NCBI GenBank assembly: GCA_027625915.1
Contig: JANTQA010000023.1
Location: 7,812,001 to 7,876,000 of the forward strand
Length of the DNA stretch: 64,000 nt
Direction of reading: 5' to 3'
DNA from: Anaeramoeba flamelloides
Taxonomy: Eukaryota > Metamonada > Anaeramoebidae
The position numbers and the translations under genes are program-made. Below the pieces are notes generated by a model. The model ran no database searches. It saw only the letters and a list, made by a program, of their open reading frames with translations, and was not told where the DNA came from. Shown here piece after piece: positions 34,657-54,611 of the stretch. How positions within the stretch are numbered: the stretch's first letter is position 1; the number at the start of each line of letters is the position of its first letter.

Positions 34657-35252
34657 TTAAAAAACAGAATCACAAGTTCCACAAAAATTTATTTTCAACT
34701 CTTTTTTGAACTTTCAACCAAACAATATGTAAAATTTCAATTTGAGGTATTCTTTCATATCTATAAAAATATAAAATATTTAATAAAGGTTTTTTAAAGT
34801 CCAAAAAGGGCAAAAAAAAATGTTATACTCAAGACAATATATTTAAATTTACTTGAAATTTTGGAAAATTATTTAAAATCATAATAATGTTTGCCATAAG
34901 ACTGAAACTGCTATTTGTGAAACTCCAAAAACCAATAAATGCTTTGAATTCCAAGTTTTTACAAGTTTGAATTTTAAAAACTTTTAAATTTTAAGTTATT
35001 CAATTTTAATCTTGAAATTTTATTAAAAAACAAAGTATGTCATTAAAAATGTTTTTCAGAATTTTTGTTCTTGTATTGTGGTTCGTTAAGTTTAAATTCT
35101 TCATTTTTTACAATCCTATCAAAAATTTTTTCCATTTTTGTATTTTCACTCAGATAGATAATTATGGTAAAAAGTCATTCCTTTTTATAAAACCTTTAAA
35201 TTTGAATTAAAAATCTTTAATCATGAAGTATTGTTAATATTTTTTTCAATAG
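34657..35252. other. AT-rich spacer/5' region of the P4-ATPase
   Basis: Should contain the true start of the flippase gene. A candidate is ATG at 35164-35166 followed directly by a GTAAAA donor; splicing to the acceptor at 35252 would join it in phase to the first recognisable exon. Confidence 0.35.
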
Positions 35253-38200
35253 CAACAAAATTCAGAATCAAGATCAATAAAGGTTGGTTATAAATTTGGT
35301 GAAGATGAAGAACCAATTTTTGCATCTAATATTATTCTGACTTCGAGATATACAACTATCAATTTCTTGCCAAAAAACCTTTTTGAACAGGTGTGATTAT
35401 TTTTCTTTTTATATACAATCCCCTCTTAATTAAACCTTTGGTTCATTTAATATTATTTTAATTTCTGGAAGAAAACCAAAGAACTCTCAATCTTAATCTT
35501 TTTATGGTCTTTGTAGAAAAAACTCCTCTATTTGATAATAATGACTAACCTTATTCTATGATTTTTTGAAACACACTTTTTTTTCTTTTTAAAAAAAATA
35601 CTTTTTTGATGATTTGTTGATCATTTCACAATCAACAAACTTTCGTTTTTTAATTTTATTTTTTTCAAATGATCAAAAAATTGTTCTCCAAAACCCCATT
35701 TTTCACAAATACTCAAAAAAATGATTCAAGTTTCGGAGACTTGCAAATTTTTATTTTCTCTTGATTATCATTTTGGAATATTTCCCATTTTCACCATTAA
35801 GTGGGACTGTTTCGTTATTGCCATTAACATTCGTGCTTACAGTTACTGCTGTTCGAGAGGCCTTTGAAGATTGGCAAAGACACAAATCCGATCGAGATAT
35901 TAACAATGCAGAATCCCTGGTCTATAACAACGGCCAATTTGTCACAAAAAAATGGAAGGATCTTGTTGTTGGCGACATTGTCAAGGTAAACAACAAAGAA
36001 TTTTTGCCTGCAGATCTGATCATTATTTCGAGTTCTGAAGACGGTGGAATGTGTTATATCGACACTTGTAATTTAGATGGAGAAACCAATTTAAAAATAA
36101 AACAGGCTTTAAACTCAACCTCTAAACTACTAGAAGAGAAGCACTTTGATTCTTTAGATATGACAATTAATTGTGAACTCCCAAACAACCGCCTTTATAA
36201 TTTTGATGGTAATATTGTTTGGAATGAGAAAAAGGAATCACTTTCAAATCAACAAATGCTTTTAAGAGGCTGTATGCTCAAAAATACCCATTGGGTAATC
36301 GGGGTTTGCGTTTTTACTGGCAAAGAAACGAAATTAATGATGAACCAAACGTAAGGCATTATCCTTTTTTTCAAATAAAGTAATTTTTAAGGGTTGTTGA
36401 CACAGAAAACTAAAAAATTCAAAAATTAAGTTTGATCTGAAATTTCAAAAAACAAATTCGTTTAATTCTGTTAATTGCAAAATAAAAAGATCAAAATTTT
36501 CATTCAGCATTCTAAAACAAAAAAATCATTTTTCAGAGAATTAAAATAAATCATCAAAGTATCCCCAATTCTGAAAGATAAATGTACAAATAAAGCTTGA
36601 TTTTAAATATTAAAAATTTAAAATGTTTACATAATTCATTAGTACCTTTTTTTGTAAAGCTGAATGCAAATTTTGTTCTCTTTATTTTGCAACAAATAGT
36701 GCTTTTTATTATTAACAAACACTTGATATTTTTTTTAAATTAAGGTGATCTTATAATATTCTTATTTCTGGAATTAATTCAAAAATATAATAATAATAAT
36801 AAAAAGCGATCCACCAAGTAAAAGATCAACAATTGAAAAACAATTGAATCCAAGATTACTCACAATCTTTGTCTTTTTAGCAATTATTGGGTTAATAGGC
36901 GGAATTGCAGCTGGGGTTTGGCAAACAAAATGGGGTAAAAAAGCTTGGTATTTAGGAAAAGTGATGGATGATAGTATTTATACCAACGGTGCCTTTTTGG
37001 GGTTTACAGCATTTTTTAGCTTTATTATAGTCTGTAATGTAATGATACCAATTTCTTTATATGTTTCAATGGAAATTGTAAAATTGGTACAATCCTTATT
37101 TATAAACTGGGATGAAAAAATGTTTCATTTAGAAACAAGAACACCTGCCCATGCTAGAACTTCAAATTTAACTGAAGAACTTGGAATAGTAAATTTTTTT
37201 TTTTTATTTTTAATCAAAATTAAATTTATACTGATTCATTGTTATTCTTCATTACTAAATTGAAAATTTTGTTTTATTTCCAAAAATATTTTAATCAAGA
37301 GTTGAAAAAAACACATTAATTAATATTTTATCAATCCAAAATGATAGTTTTAGATACTTCATTTAGTTTTTCTTATTGATATTATGCTAAAATTTGATTT
37401 TAAATTTGAATTTAAAAAGATTTATTATTTATATTTGATATTTCTAAAATTCAGTGACTAATGTTTTTTTTTTTTTTTTTCTTTATTTTTCAAAATTTTG
37501 TTGTTTTGAAAAAGAAACCGTGATATGAATAAAAGAAAATTCAAATCAATTCTTAATTCCTAAGTTGTACAAAAAAAAATTACAATTTATTAATCTAAAA
37601 ATACAAGAAAAAAATATTTTAAAAATTTTCTTAGTGTTTATTTCATAATTAAATAAATGTAAGAGTCACATAAAAGCAAAAATTAATAGTTATTTTTCTT
37701 GAACCTTTGAATAAAGAAGGAAAAAAAAATTACAAAAATAATTTTCGAACTAAACTCCAATTCAAAATTTTTTTATACACCAAAATTCAATTTTTGTAAA
37801 AACAATCTTATTTAATCAATTCTAGAAGAAATATCAAATTAGAACCATTCACTCATTGAAACGATAACAATTGTTCATAAATTACAATATCCACAAAACA
37901 ACAAAACAAATAATTATCAATATAAATAAATTATCATGGATGTGTTAAAAATTTTAGAGAGTGTATAAAAAAATTTGTGGATTGGTAAATTTGTTAAAAA
38001 TTCTATTAGTATTTATTTATTTATTGTGAGAAAGGAGTAATCAAAGAAAATTTAGTAAATAAAAAAGAGAAGAAGAAAATAAATTATATTATTAAAGTAT
38101 AAAAATATTATATCATTTATATGACCAGATTAAAAATTATCCACGTCCTGAAACAGGAGGAGTAAAAACCCGATAGAAAGATTATAGATAAAGGATTCAA

Positions 38201-41200
38201 CAAACTGTGATTAATAAATTGACATTCTACAGTCTTTAGATTTTTTTTAAATTTAAGATAAGGGAGTAAAATCTATGATATTGCCTAATTCTTTCAATTA
38301 AAAAAGCCTACACACAACTCCAAAGATCGAGGCACTATGTACCCGAATTTGTATATATTTTAACTATTTTCCGAATTTTTTATTTTCAATTTTTTCTTCA
38401 TTATCTTAAGTTTTCTAACCATAAGAGCTTTGATGAAAAATTCTTGACAAGAACAATAAATTTCATAATTTTGATTCCACAGATTAAAGAGTTTTTGAGT
38501 ATTTTTCCCAAAGGATAACATTTTTATAAAAATTCTATTAGTAATTATTGAATGATCAAATGGTTAGATACTAGCAACTAACGTAAGTTGAGTTTTTTTC
38601 TATTCGAAAGAACTCAACTTTAACATATTATGAATTGTTAGAAACAACATTTTTCCAAACAAATAATTTACTTATTTAAAAAATGAAACAAAAACAAACA
38701 ATAAAAGATGAAAAAATGATTTTCATATTTTTCTAAAATCAAAATTATTTCTAATTTATTTGAAATTGTGTTATTGTGATTGTTTGGAACGTATTAGCTA
38801 TGTGTAAAATTTTGAAATTATAGTTTATTTCCTAAAAAAAAAAGACATTTTCCCTTTTTTAAACTTAGATAACAATTCCTGAACATTTTTGTGAATTATT
38901 AAATATTAGAATCAGGATATCATACCCCAAATAGGGTATAATGCTATTTTTTTTTTTTTTTTTTAATTTTTCAAAGATTTTTTATTTACAAAACCAAACA
39001 TAAAAAAATGAAATGTTCAAATAATTTAAAAATAATCCCTTATAGACCCACTTTACCAATAATACATACTGGATTACTAATTCTAATTTTTATAGAAACC
39101 CAATAAAAAATATTTACCTTACTGTCACATAGCAGTTAAAATCTTTTAAAAAGTGATTATTATCATATTTTAAACTATAGATTATATTTTCTTTCTTGAC
39201 ATTGATTAATATATCCTTTTTTCTGTTTGTCAATTCATTCATTTTAAAGTTTACAATTCCTGAAATTTAAATAAAAGAACGTCTCTAGATTCCACAATTA
39301 TTCATCCGAAGTTCAAACCCAAAGTATCTTTTTAGTGGAAAAAAAAAATTAAAATCATAAAAAAAGAAAAAACATCATTGAAAAAAAAATAAGAAAATTA
39401 AAAAGGGTTTTTAAAAGACAATTGGGAAAAAATCAAAAAAAAAAAAAAAAAAAAAACTAGTGTTTTGGTTTAATTAAGAAGGCCCAAAATTCGATTCACA
39501 ATAATTTAATTAATTATATTCAATTGATTATCAATGTTCATTTGTGAGGCAGTTGTTTTAAATTGTAAATTTCTTTTTACTTTTTGATCTGGTTTATAAA
39601 AAAACCCTCTGGTCATTTTTAGCCTTTGCTTTTTCTCTTAATATTTTCAAGCTATCCAGGCATTTTTTTTCCATCTTTACAGTATAAGCAAGTCATCACT
39701 TGATTTTTTTCATTTGGATCTCCCCTTCTAAATAAAAACAAACTTAACCCAGGAAAAAATGGAAAAAAATAATCAATTGTGAGGATTACTAACCCTAATT
39801 GTTATTTTAAATAAAGAAAAATTAGAGTTTGTTCAAATATCAAATTCAAACCTAAATGATATGATACAATACAGGATCTTATGAAATTATTTTATTTTCT
39901 TTTTGAATAACAACATACTATTTACTCCCTTAATTCATGATAAAACCGAAATTGAAAAAAAATACTAAACTATTATTAACAATGGTTTGTCTTCACTCTT
40001 CTTTTTTGTTCGTACGATAACCTTAAAAAAAATAAAATGAAATTATTCATAACAAAAAGATCGATTATGTTTTTTCTGATAAAACTGGAACATTAACTTG
40101 TAATGTTATGGAATTTATGAAATGTACAATTGGCGGATTCAGTTACGGAACTGGAGTAACTGAGGTAGCTATGGCAGCCGCAAAAAGGAACGGGCAAATT
40201 ATCGAAGATCCAAGAAAAAAATTTCACAAAAAACAAAAAAAGATTATTGAATCGGAAAAGTTTGTAAGAAAGAAGACAAAAAAGACAAAAAAAAAGAAAA
40301 AGAAGACGAAAACTGAAGGAATCTTAAAGAATGAAGAAATTGTTGGAATTCCTTTAATTGAACAACCAAGCTTTGAAGATACAAGCGAAGATGAACGACC
40401 AAAAAGTACAAAAAGATCAAATACCTTTGGGGAGGAATTTGAAGGAGAAATCCCAGCCTTTATTGATGATCACTTTTTAGATCATTTAAATGATCCAAAT
40501 CATGAAAATAGTGACAGGATTCATGAGTTTATTTTAAGCATGGCCTTGTGTCACACTGTTATTCCTGAAAGGCACGAAGAAGATCCAGATAATTTGCACA
40601 AAATTGTATACCAGGCAGCATCCCCGGATGAAGGGGCATTGGTTGAAGCTTCAAGGTTGTTTGATTATATATTCCATTCAAGAACACCAGAGTCTGTCAC
40701 AATTTCTATTAAAGGGGAAGATCATATATACCAAATACTTAATGTCTTAGAATTTAATTCAACAAGGAAACGTATGTCAATTATTTTGCAAACACCCGAT
40801 GATGAAATCAAGATCTTTACAAAGGGAGCAGATAATGTAATTTATGAAAGGCTAAATGAGGATCAGGATGAAACCCTTTTGGAAACAACTTTAGATCACC
40901 TAGAACTTTTTGCTAAGGAAGGGCTAAGGACTCTATGCTTTGCCTCAAGGACAATTCCCAAGGAGGAGTATGACAATTGGAAAAAGCAATTCCATGAAGC
41001 AAACACAAATTTAGTTGATCGAAAGCAAAAGTTAATGGATGTAGCTGAGGTTGTGGAAAGGGATTTAAACCTTATTGGGGCTTCTGCGATTGAAGACAAA
41101 TTACAAAAGGGCGTGGGTAAGGCCATTGAAGCACTGATGAAGGCAGAAATCAAAATATGGGTGTTAACTGGTGATAAACGAGAAACGGCGATTAATATTG

Positions 41201-42663
41201 GATTTGCATGTTCCCTAATTACAAACGAGATGTTTATTCAACAGATTGACGCCAGATCAATTGAAGAAATAAAGCAGGAAATAGATACCTGTAAGGAACA
41301 AATGGCGAAACATTACAACAAGGGTGGTGTTGTCTTAGTGATCACTGGTAGTGCCTTAAGATATGCACTTATGGATGGGATTAGGGATGAATTCTTATCC
41401 ATTGGTATCAAATGTAAAGCCGTTGTGTGCTGTCGTGTAAGCCCCTTACAAAAATCACAAGTCGTGGATCTGGTGAGAAAGGGTGTCAAAAAAGCGATAA
41501 CTCTAGCTATTGGTGATGGTGCGAATGATGTTTCCATGATCCAAGCTGCTCATGTTGGTATTGGGATTTCAGGACAGGAAGGGATGCAAGCTGTACTGGC
41601 TTCGGATTATTCAATTGCACAATTTAAATTTCTAAAACGATTATTATTGGTGCACGGCAGATGGAATTTTCGAAGAGTCTGTATAATCATTCTTTATAGC
41701 TTTTACAAAAATATGGCATTTGCCTTTTTGCAATTTATCTTTGCCTTCCAATCCTCATTCACTGCCCAAACCCTATTTGATGCACTTTGTATCGGCTTTT
41801 ATAATGTGGCCTTTACCTCTTTCCCCATTATGGTAATTTCAGTATTAGACCAAGACGTTACGTCCAAGGCAGAACTGGATTATCCCAAACTATATTCTGG
41901 TGGTAATCGTGACAAGGAATTCAACACACTCAGATTTTGGTCTTGGCTAGTTGAGGGAATTCTACATGCCCTTGTATTGTTTTTAATTCCTTACTACCTT
42001 TGGATTTCTGAACCAATTTCGGGGAATGGGCAAGTTTCGGGCCTGTGGGGAATGTCAATCACGGTATATACAAGTTTGGTATTTGTAGTCAACCTGAAAT
42101 TAGCTTACCACGTAAACACTTGGACTTGGTTACACCACTTCACTATCTGGGGATCCATATTAGTTTGGTTTATTTTTATATTGATACTCGGAGAGATCCC
42201 CCTATTGGCACCCTCAATGTATAAAGTGGCACTAAATGTTTTTTCTACAGGAACCTGCTGGTTTGTTATTTTCATTTCAGTGGTAATATGCTTAGTTCCA
42301 GACATTCTAATCAAATACTTTAGACGTGAATTTAAACCTTTAGACTTCCAAATCATCCAAGAACGAGAAAAATATGACTTAGGCCCGATAGATAGAAAAA
42401 CATACCAGAAAACATCTTTGAAAATTGCAAAATCTACATTCACAGAATCCTTAAAAAAAAGAGTACACATGTTGGTAAATGGTAAAAGAAGGAGACACAC
42501 AGGATCGGCATTCAACCCTGGAAATTTTAAAGGTATAGTTGCCGAAGATATAATCTTGGGAAAGCTTGGTTATGATTCCGATTCTGAAAGCGGATACATT
42601 CATATTAAGAAATTAGATAATACTTCTTCTATAGGTAACACTTCAAGTGATGATGAACTTTAA
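35253..42663 (+). CDS. P4-ATPase phospholipid flippase (4 recognised exons)
   Basis: Exons 35253-35390, 35731-36350, 36807-37188 and 40060-42663; introns of 340, 456 and 2871 bp, all GT-AG and frame-consistent. Joined frame 1247 aa plus a start not certainly located (see spacer entry). N-terminal NIILTSRYTTINFLPKNLFE and the following FRRLANFYF are the class hallmark before M1. The actuator loop DGET is near residue 162, the phosphorylation motif DKTGT has Asp near 387, the nucleotide domain has FTKGADNVI and TGDK, and the hinge is GDGANDVSMI. After GIGISGQEGMQAVLASDYSI come six C-terminal membrane spans. A Lys-rich insertion lies just after the phosphorylation site, and the C-tail is basic then acidic. 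Family members flip aminophospholipids to the cytosolic leaflet of plasma, Golgi or endosome membranes, usually with a CDC50 partner; none is encoded nearby. Exon 4 starts two codons before YVFSDKTGT, so the large intron sits immediately upstream of the catalytic motif. Confidence 0.93.
37750..38833 (-). repeat. Family D repeat, copy D3 (interrupted)
   Basis: Inverted relative to D1 and D2. Starts TAAACTCCAATTCAAAATTT and ends in the inverted TAAACTATAATTTCAAAATT form. The copy is split by a 516-bp insertion; without it the length is about 550 bp, as in D2. Confidence 0.75.
38012..38527 (-). mobile_element. SINE-like or short LINE-end insertion with 16-bp target duplication
   Basis: Flanked by identical 16-bp copies of AAAAATTCTATTAGTA at 37996-38011 and 38528-38543. 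D2 has this site uninterrupted. Read on the minus strand the insertion ends in AATAAATAAATAAA next to the duplication, a (TAAA)n-type tail as produced by target-primed reverse transcription. It is 516 bp, with no ORF and no convincing pol III A/B boxes. A GC-richer core lies at 38120-38180. Confidence 0.65.
39500..39770 (+). repeat. Family E repeat, copy E1
   Basis: About 270 bp similar to 56890-57150 in the same orientation (TTTTTAGCC-containing block, TAAAAACAAACTTAACCC against ATAAACAAGATTCGCC). Non-coding, divergent. Confidence 0.45.
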
Positions 42664-43249
42664 AATAAAGTATATTTATTTGAACTCTATATACCTGCAT
42701 ATATATATATATATTTGTACTGATTTATATTTATGTTTTTAGTATTTTATTTTCAAACTAAATAACAATGTTTTGAAAGAGTTGATTTCATTACTTTTAT
42801 TTATTAACAAATTGATAAAAGTTATTATTTTCTTTTTTTTGTATAATTTTTAGTTTTGTCTCTTTTGATTTTTTTCTTTTTATTTATTTGTAATTCTGTA
42901 ATTACTCTTGTTTTAACAAACAATTTATTTTTAAAGATTATTTCTTGGTTATTGAAATTAGATTTAACAATATTTTTACTTAATTAAATAATTTATATAA
43001 AAAAAAGAAAATATACTAAATATTTCAAAATTCATTTATCATGATATCTTTAAATTATTTTCAAAGTATTTTAATTTTTTCATTAGAAGAATTTTGGCTA
43101 TAATATTTTCCCCCTCAAAATTATCATTTTTTTTTAGAGATTAGTATTTTTCTTTTAAAAAATTATTTCTTGAACACCAATTTTTATAAAATCAATTTTT
43201 TAGATATTGATACAAACTATAATATATTTATATTTTAAGATTCAATTTT
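42664..43249. other. 3' flank of the flippase gene
   Basis: A/T-rich with a short TA run at about 42699-42714. No gene recognised. Confidence 0.5.
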
Positions 43250-43960
43250 AAACTTTTTTTTGTCAAAGTATAACTACATTTTTTTCAAATGTGAATTATT
43301 TTTGAATTAATCATCTTTGAAGAAAAAATAAGAAATAAGTTGAATAAAAGATTCAAGAATAGTTGATATAAGTCTGAAAGTTATATGTAAAATCTATATA
43401 TTTTTTTTAACAATTTGAATAACTCAAATTCTTCTGTACATCATTGAGAAAAAAGCAAATGTTCATTTTGATCTTTTATCGAACATTTCAATAATAAATT
43501 CCAATAGAAACATTTTTCACTTCATTTTCCATACTTTTCTTTTAGAAATTAAGCCCCCAAACAAAGTTTGTTGGTATTTGTGCTCTCTATTTGAAAAAGG
43601 AAATGCCATAGAAATGAAAATTGAACACATTTATTAAACAAATATCAAGATCAAAGATCTGAATAGAATTGCAATAGAAATCAATATGATTTCTCAACAA
43701 TTATTTCCACTGTTTTAGTAACATTAAAATAATAGGATTTTATTCAAGTGACTCGTGATCTTGCATTAATAAAAACAATTATTAATATCAATTAAGTCAA
43801 AAAAAAATAATAAAATGTGAAAAAATAAAATGAAGAAAAAAAAGTTAAAGTATTATATTTCCAAACTTAAATTTTTATTTTTAATATGGATTTAATCCTC
43901 TAAATACATTTAATTCACTTATTACAACAGGACCAATTTGACTGAATATTGGTTTATATG
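43250..43960 (-). mobile_element. Family B non-autonomous DNA transposon, copy B3
   Basis: Inverted and more diverged copy of B1/B2, about 710 bp. Internal text such as TCAATATGATTTCTCAACAA and CTTCATTTTCCATACTTTTC is the inverse of the B1 interior. The outer end carries CAATTTGACTGAATATTGGT followed by TTATAT. Confidence 0.7.
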
Positions 43961-45477
43961 GTTGTTAAAATCATTGAAAAAAATAGTATCTAGTTAAAAA
44001 AAAAATTAATTTCGATAACTTATAAAACTTTTAATTTTAGAGTTTATTATCTCTAATTCTTCTTTAATTTTTTTTAAACCCTAAATAGGTTTTATTCTTA
44101 CAAAGAAATTAACAAATGATTCATTTAAATAAATGTTCATTAAAGTAAAGAAAATCCATTTTTCACTCAATTTATTGTAAAATGAAAAAGTTATATATTC
44201 ATTGATACCAATTTCCCCAATCATTATAAATAGATTTTTGTAATAAGTAAAAATAAATTATTTGAATCTTAATGATGAATATCTATAAAATTTCTCTTAT
44301 TAATCAATTGATTTCTTTCTAATTTAATAATATCTTTTTATTATCTTTTTTTTTTATAAATGATCAATGTTGATAACAAAAGATCTTAGAAACTCTAGAC
44401 AAATAATCAGTAAGAAAATTGAGAACTAAGTAATGTGTTTAAAAATAAATTGAATTATTTATAAAAAATATTCTTGTTGTCCATTTTTTCGTATGAAATT
44501 TTGGAAGTAAAAAATCTTTATACATATTTCAAAAATTTTTGATTTATTTTTTATATATTGTTTTATTTTTTTTTGTTTAATATTTGAAATATCTGGTTTT
44601 TATATGTTTGAAATAATTTAAAGTTGAATTTTTAATAAAATTTTCTAATTAATTGTCATTTAGATATAAATGAATAATTTTTTTTTTGTTGATCAGTTAT
44701 TTCAGATGAGATAAAGTCGGTGAAATATATTTTATTTAACTCTAAATAAAAATATTGCTGTATAAAAGAAAATATTAAAAATTACAAATAAAAAAATTAA
44801 AATTCAAGTTTCTTCTATTTTTTTAATAAAATCATTTTTTTTTTAGGAAAATAAACATGAATAAAATTGGTTTAACTTTTTTAAATTAATTGGATTTTTT
44901 TGAAAGGTATCTTTTTTTGGGATTAAACAATTTCAAACACCAAAATATGTTGAAAAAAAGTTCAAACTATTGATAAATTTGTATACTGTTAAAACTGAAG
45001 ATAAATTCCAAAGAAATAATTTACTTAAAAAAAATTGTATTAGCTAATATGGTAAATAATATTCTTCAACTTATTTCCATTTTGACTAATTTCAAATTAA
45101 TTGGATTTAATGATCATCAAATGGCTTTTTCTATCAATTTTTAACTGTTTGTTACTGAACTTTAATCCAGGATGTCTATTTTATTATTTTCAAATATTTT
45201 ATATGCGAGAATTTGAATGAAAAAATATTTCTTAGAGTGCCACTAGATATTGGAACTTTGATATAAAAATATCATTCACTCCAATATTTGTGAAAAGAAA
45301 TCATTTTAATCCGATGCAAATCTTTAAATCTTCGTTTTTTTGAAACATACCTTTTTTCAATAAATTTTTTGCTATATTAAATTATGTTTTGAACTAGAAA
45401 TGTATTAATATGAAAGAGTGAAATTTACCCTAGAATAAACCCAAATAAAGACTCAAATAGGTCTATATTTGTAAAAA
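43961..45477. other. AT-rich spacer
   Basis: No gene or repeat family recognised. Confidence 0.5.
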
Positions 45478-46060
45478 CTAGACCCCATTTCACTCAAAGG
45501 GGCCGAGCCAAAAAATGAAAAATTCATTTTATTTTTAAGAATCAACCAAACTTGGATTGTTTAGAAAAAAGAAAAATAATAAAATTTGATATTAGAGTCG
45601 ATAATTATCAAAGAAAAGCCATAAAGAACAATAAATTTCCTAATAAAAAAAATGTTAAAAAAATTTTTGGACCCCTTTCATTGCAAAGTCTCGTGTAAAA
45701 GTCTCAATTTCTTTAGGAAATTGAAATAGTTGATAATAAGATTTTTTTACTTTTAAATGAATGGATTTTAAAAGATTATACAATACATCACTTTTCTTAA
45801 TATTCTTATTGCATTTCAAACATTTTTTTTTTTCAAATTTAATTTAAAAAAAAAATAAAAAAGAAAAATTGAAAAAAAAATCTAAAAAAATCTAAAAAAA
45901 CCAAAAAACAAAAAAAAAAAAATTCCAAAATGAGAAAAAAAGATTTTGAATCAAAAATTGAAAAATTATTTTGCAAGTATAATGATTTTAAATAATTGAA
46001 TGTTTTCTATTCCTTCATTAAAACTGAGCACTTTTGACTGAAAAAGAGTTTATATCCTTT
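45478..46060 (-). mobile_element. Family A non-autonomous DNA transposon, copy A4
   Basis: About 583 bp in the same orientation as A3. The left end has CCCATTTCACTCAAAGGGGC; the inverted right end reads ATATAAACTCTTTTTCAGTC. It is uninterrupted and gives the baseline length of the family. Confidence 0.75.
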
Positions 46061-48050
46061 CTTTATTATTCCAAAAAGAAAGATCACCTTTCCAAAGAAA
46101 CTTGTTGAAATCAAGAATGAAAAAAAAAAAAAAAAATTCGACCAAAGGATATTTTTGAAGATGTTTCTATTCTTTATCTTCATAATTTGGATGAATCCAA
46201 ACACATTATAACCTTGAAATTATTGTCCCATTATTATTTATTATTATTATCCAAATCCCTTTTTCCAGATTTGTTTTTAAAATTTAATTCTCATAAATTT
46301 TTATCAAAAAAAAGCCAAAAAAAAAGAATACCGGTTCAAACATTAAAAGTGAAAATGAATTGAATTCATGGAAACAAAAAATAACAGCAAAAGTTTCAAC
46401 CCCAAAAAAAAAAAAAAAAAAAAAATGAATATCGCAAGGAATTGAAATATTTATTCAGAATTATACTCAGTTTTCCATTTAATTGAAAATAAATAAATAT
46501 CAAATAGAATAAATTAAATCAATAAATCTTTATTTCTAAAAAAGAAAATTTAAAATATATCCAATTTTCTGAACGAAAATCAGAATGAGATGAATAAAAT
46601 GGAAATGGAAATTTAATATTCATTTTGGGAAATTCTTTATAAATAAATGTTAATTTATTAATCAAAAATTTTTCGATATAATTTTTTTATAATGAAGAAT
46701 TATATATAAAAACAAATCGAGAAGAATTCATTATTATCCAATATTGTATAGATAAGTCGAAAAAATAAATCATTTTTTTTAATTTTTTTCTTGATCAATC
46801 TTTTCATTTTTTTGATTTCCGTTTATTAATTGGTATGAAAATATATTATACTAGGGATATATCCAACTTCCATTTTTATTTAAATATCAATATAGTAGGT
46901 TAAAGAAATGATTTTAATCATTCAGTTTGATATTAATTGTGGTACTGAAAATTCGTAATGTGTAATTAGTCCTCTAAATATGAAAAAAATCTCTTGAATT
47001 TTAGTTTTTCGACTGATATAATTAATACTTACAATTTCAGCATGATCAAAATTTTATTATAAGAGATAATTACTTTAAGATTATTTACTATTTGTTTTAA
47101 AATAAATTTAACAATATTTTCATTTAACTTTCCTAAAAAAGATTTTTAACAATCATGCTAAATTTCAAATATTACATTCTTAAAAACACGCTTTAGTTAT
47201 TAATCCCCCTTTGAGAATTGAGGACTTTTGTAATTTATTTTAATTCTTGGAATGTGATTTTTTTGCACTGTTGAATGAAAATCTTGATCTGTTTATTTTA
47301 CAATTAACAATACACATTTATTGACGAAAAAGAATACTGGGGCTAGGGTTCTTGTATTGATTAAAATTTTCTCTTTTTTTATTTTTTTTCAACAATTTGT
47401 CTTTTCAGTATAAATTTTTTTTGTTACAAATTCAAAATTTACTTCAAAAGTATGAAAAAACTAAAATATTATTGGTTACACTTACTTTCAGCTTTATATA
47501 AAAATATTCTCGAGTTTATAGAATGGTATTAACATAATTTCAGTTAAAGAAAGAAGTAAGAGAAGTAGGGGGTAAAACAATAATTCTTGTTAATTTTTAA
47601 CATATTTTGTTCTCAAAACTTCGAAAGTTTTTTTTTCTAACAATGGTTTTTTTAATGATTTTCACAATCCCAAAAAAACCCTAAAATTAGGAATATTTTG
47701 ACTTTCCTTTAATTGTGATTCTCTTAAAACTTTTTTATCGTTACAACATGAGATTTCAATTCGGACAGAATATATTTTTAGGGTAGTCCTTAAATAAATC
47801 GATAGAAATTTTAGATATCGATTACTTAGAGGAAATCTTTGATGGTGTTTTATGGAAATGCTTTTTCTTTTTGTTTTTTTTTAGCCAGAATGAGTATAGT
47901 AAAACTTCAAGAGAACAATAGAAAAAAGAAAAGAAGATCAAATTAATTTTTTTCTAAAATACTACTTTTGGGGTAAGTTATGGTAAATTTTTTATTTTCA
48001 TTTTTCTCTTTTTTAAATTAAGATTTTCATTTCAATAAAAACTAATCAAA
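46061..48050. other. AT-rich spacer upstream of the Rab gene
   Basis: No gene seen. A block at 47225-47340 resembles 12640-12790. The short minus ORF overlapping A4's right end is not coding. Confidence 0.45.

Positions 48051-54611
<6,561 letters not shown>

Larger units (their letters stand above)
37189..40059 (+). other. 2.87-kb intron of the flippase gene, repeat-filled
   Basis: Donor GTAAAT, acceptor AAAAAG. It contains D3, a nested SINE-like insertion and E1 (listed separately). No internal gene recognised. About six times longer than the next largest intron of this gene. Confidence 0.85.

Noticed and set aside
38120-38180. GC-richer core of the SINE-like insertion read as an extra flippase exon
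   Set aside because: The exon 3 to exon 4 junction already gives the conserved motif in phase, and the open stretch stops within about 20 codons.
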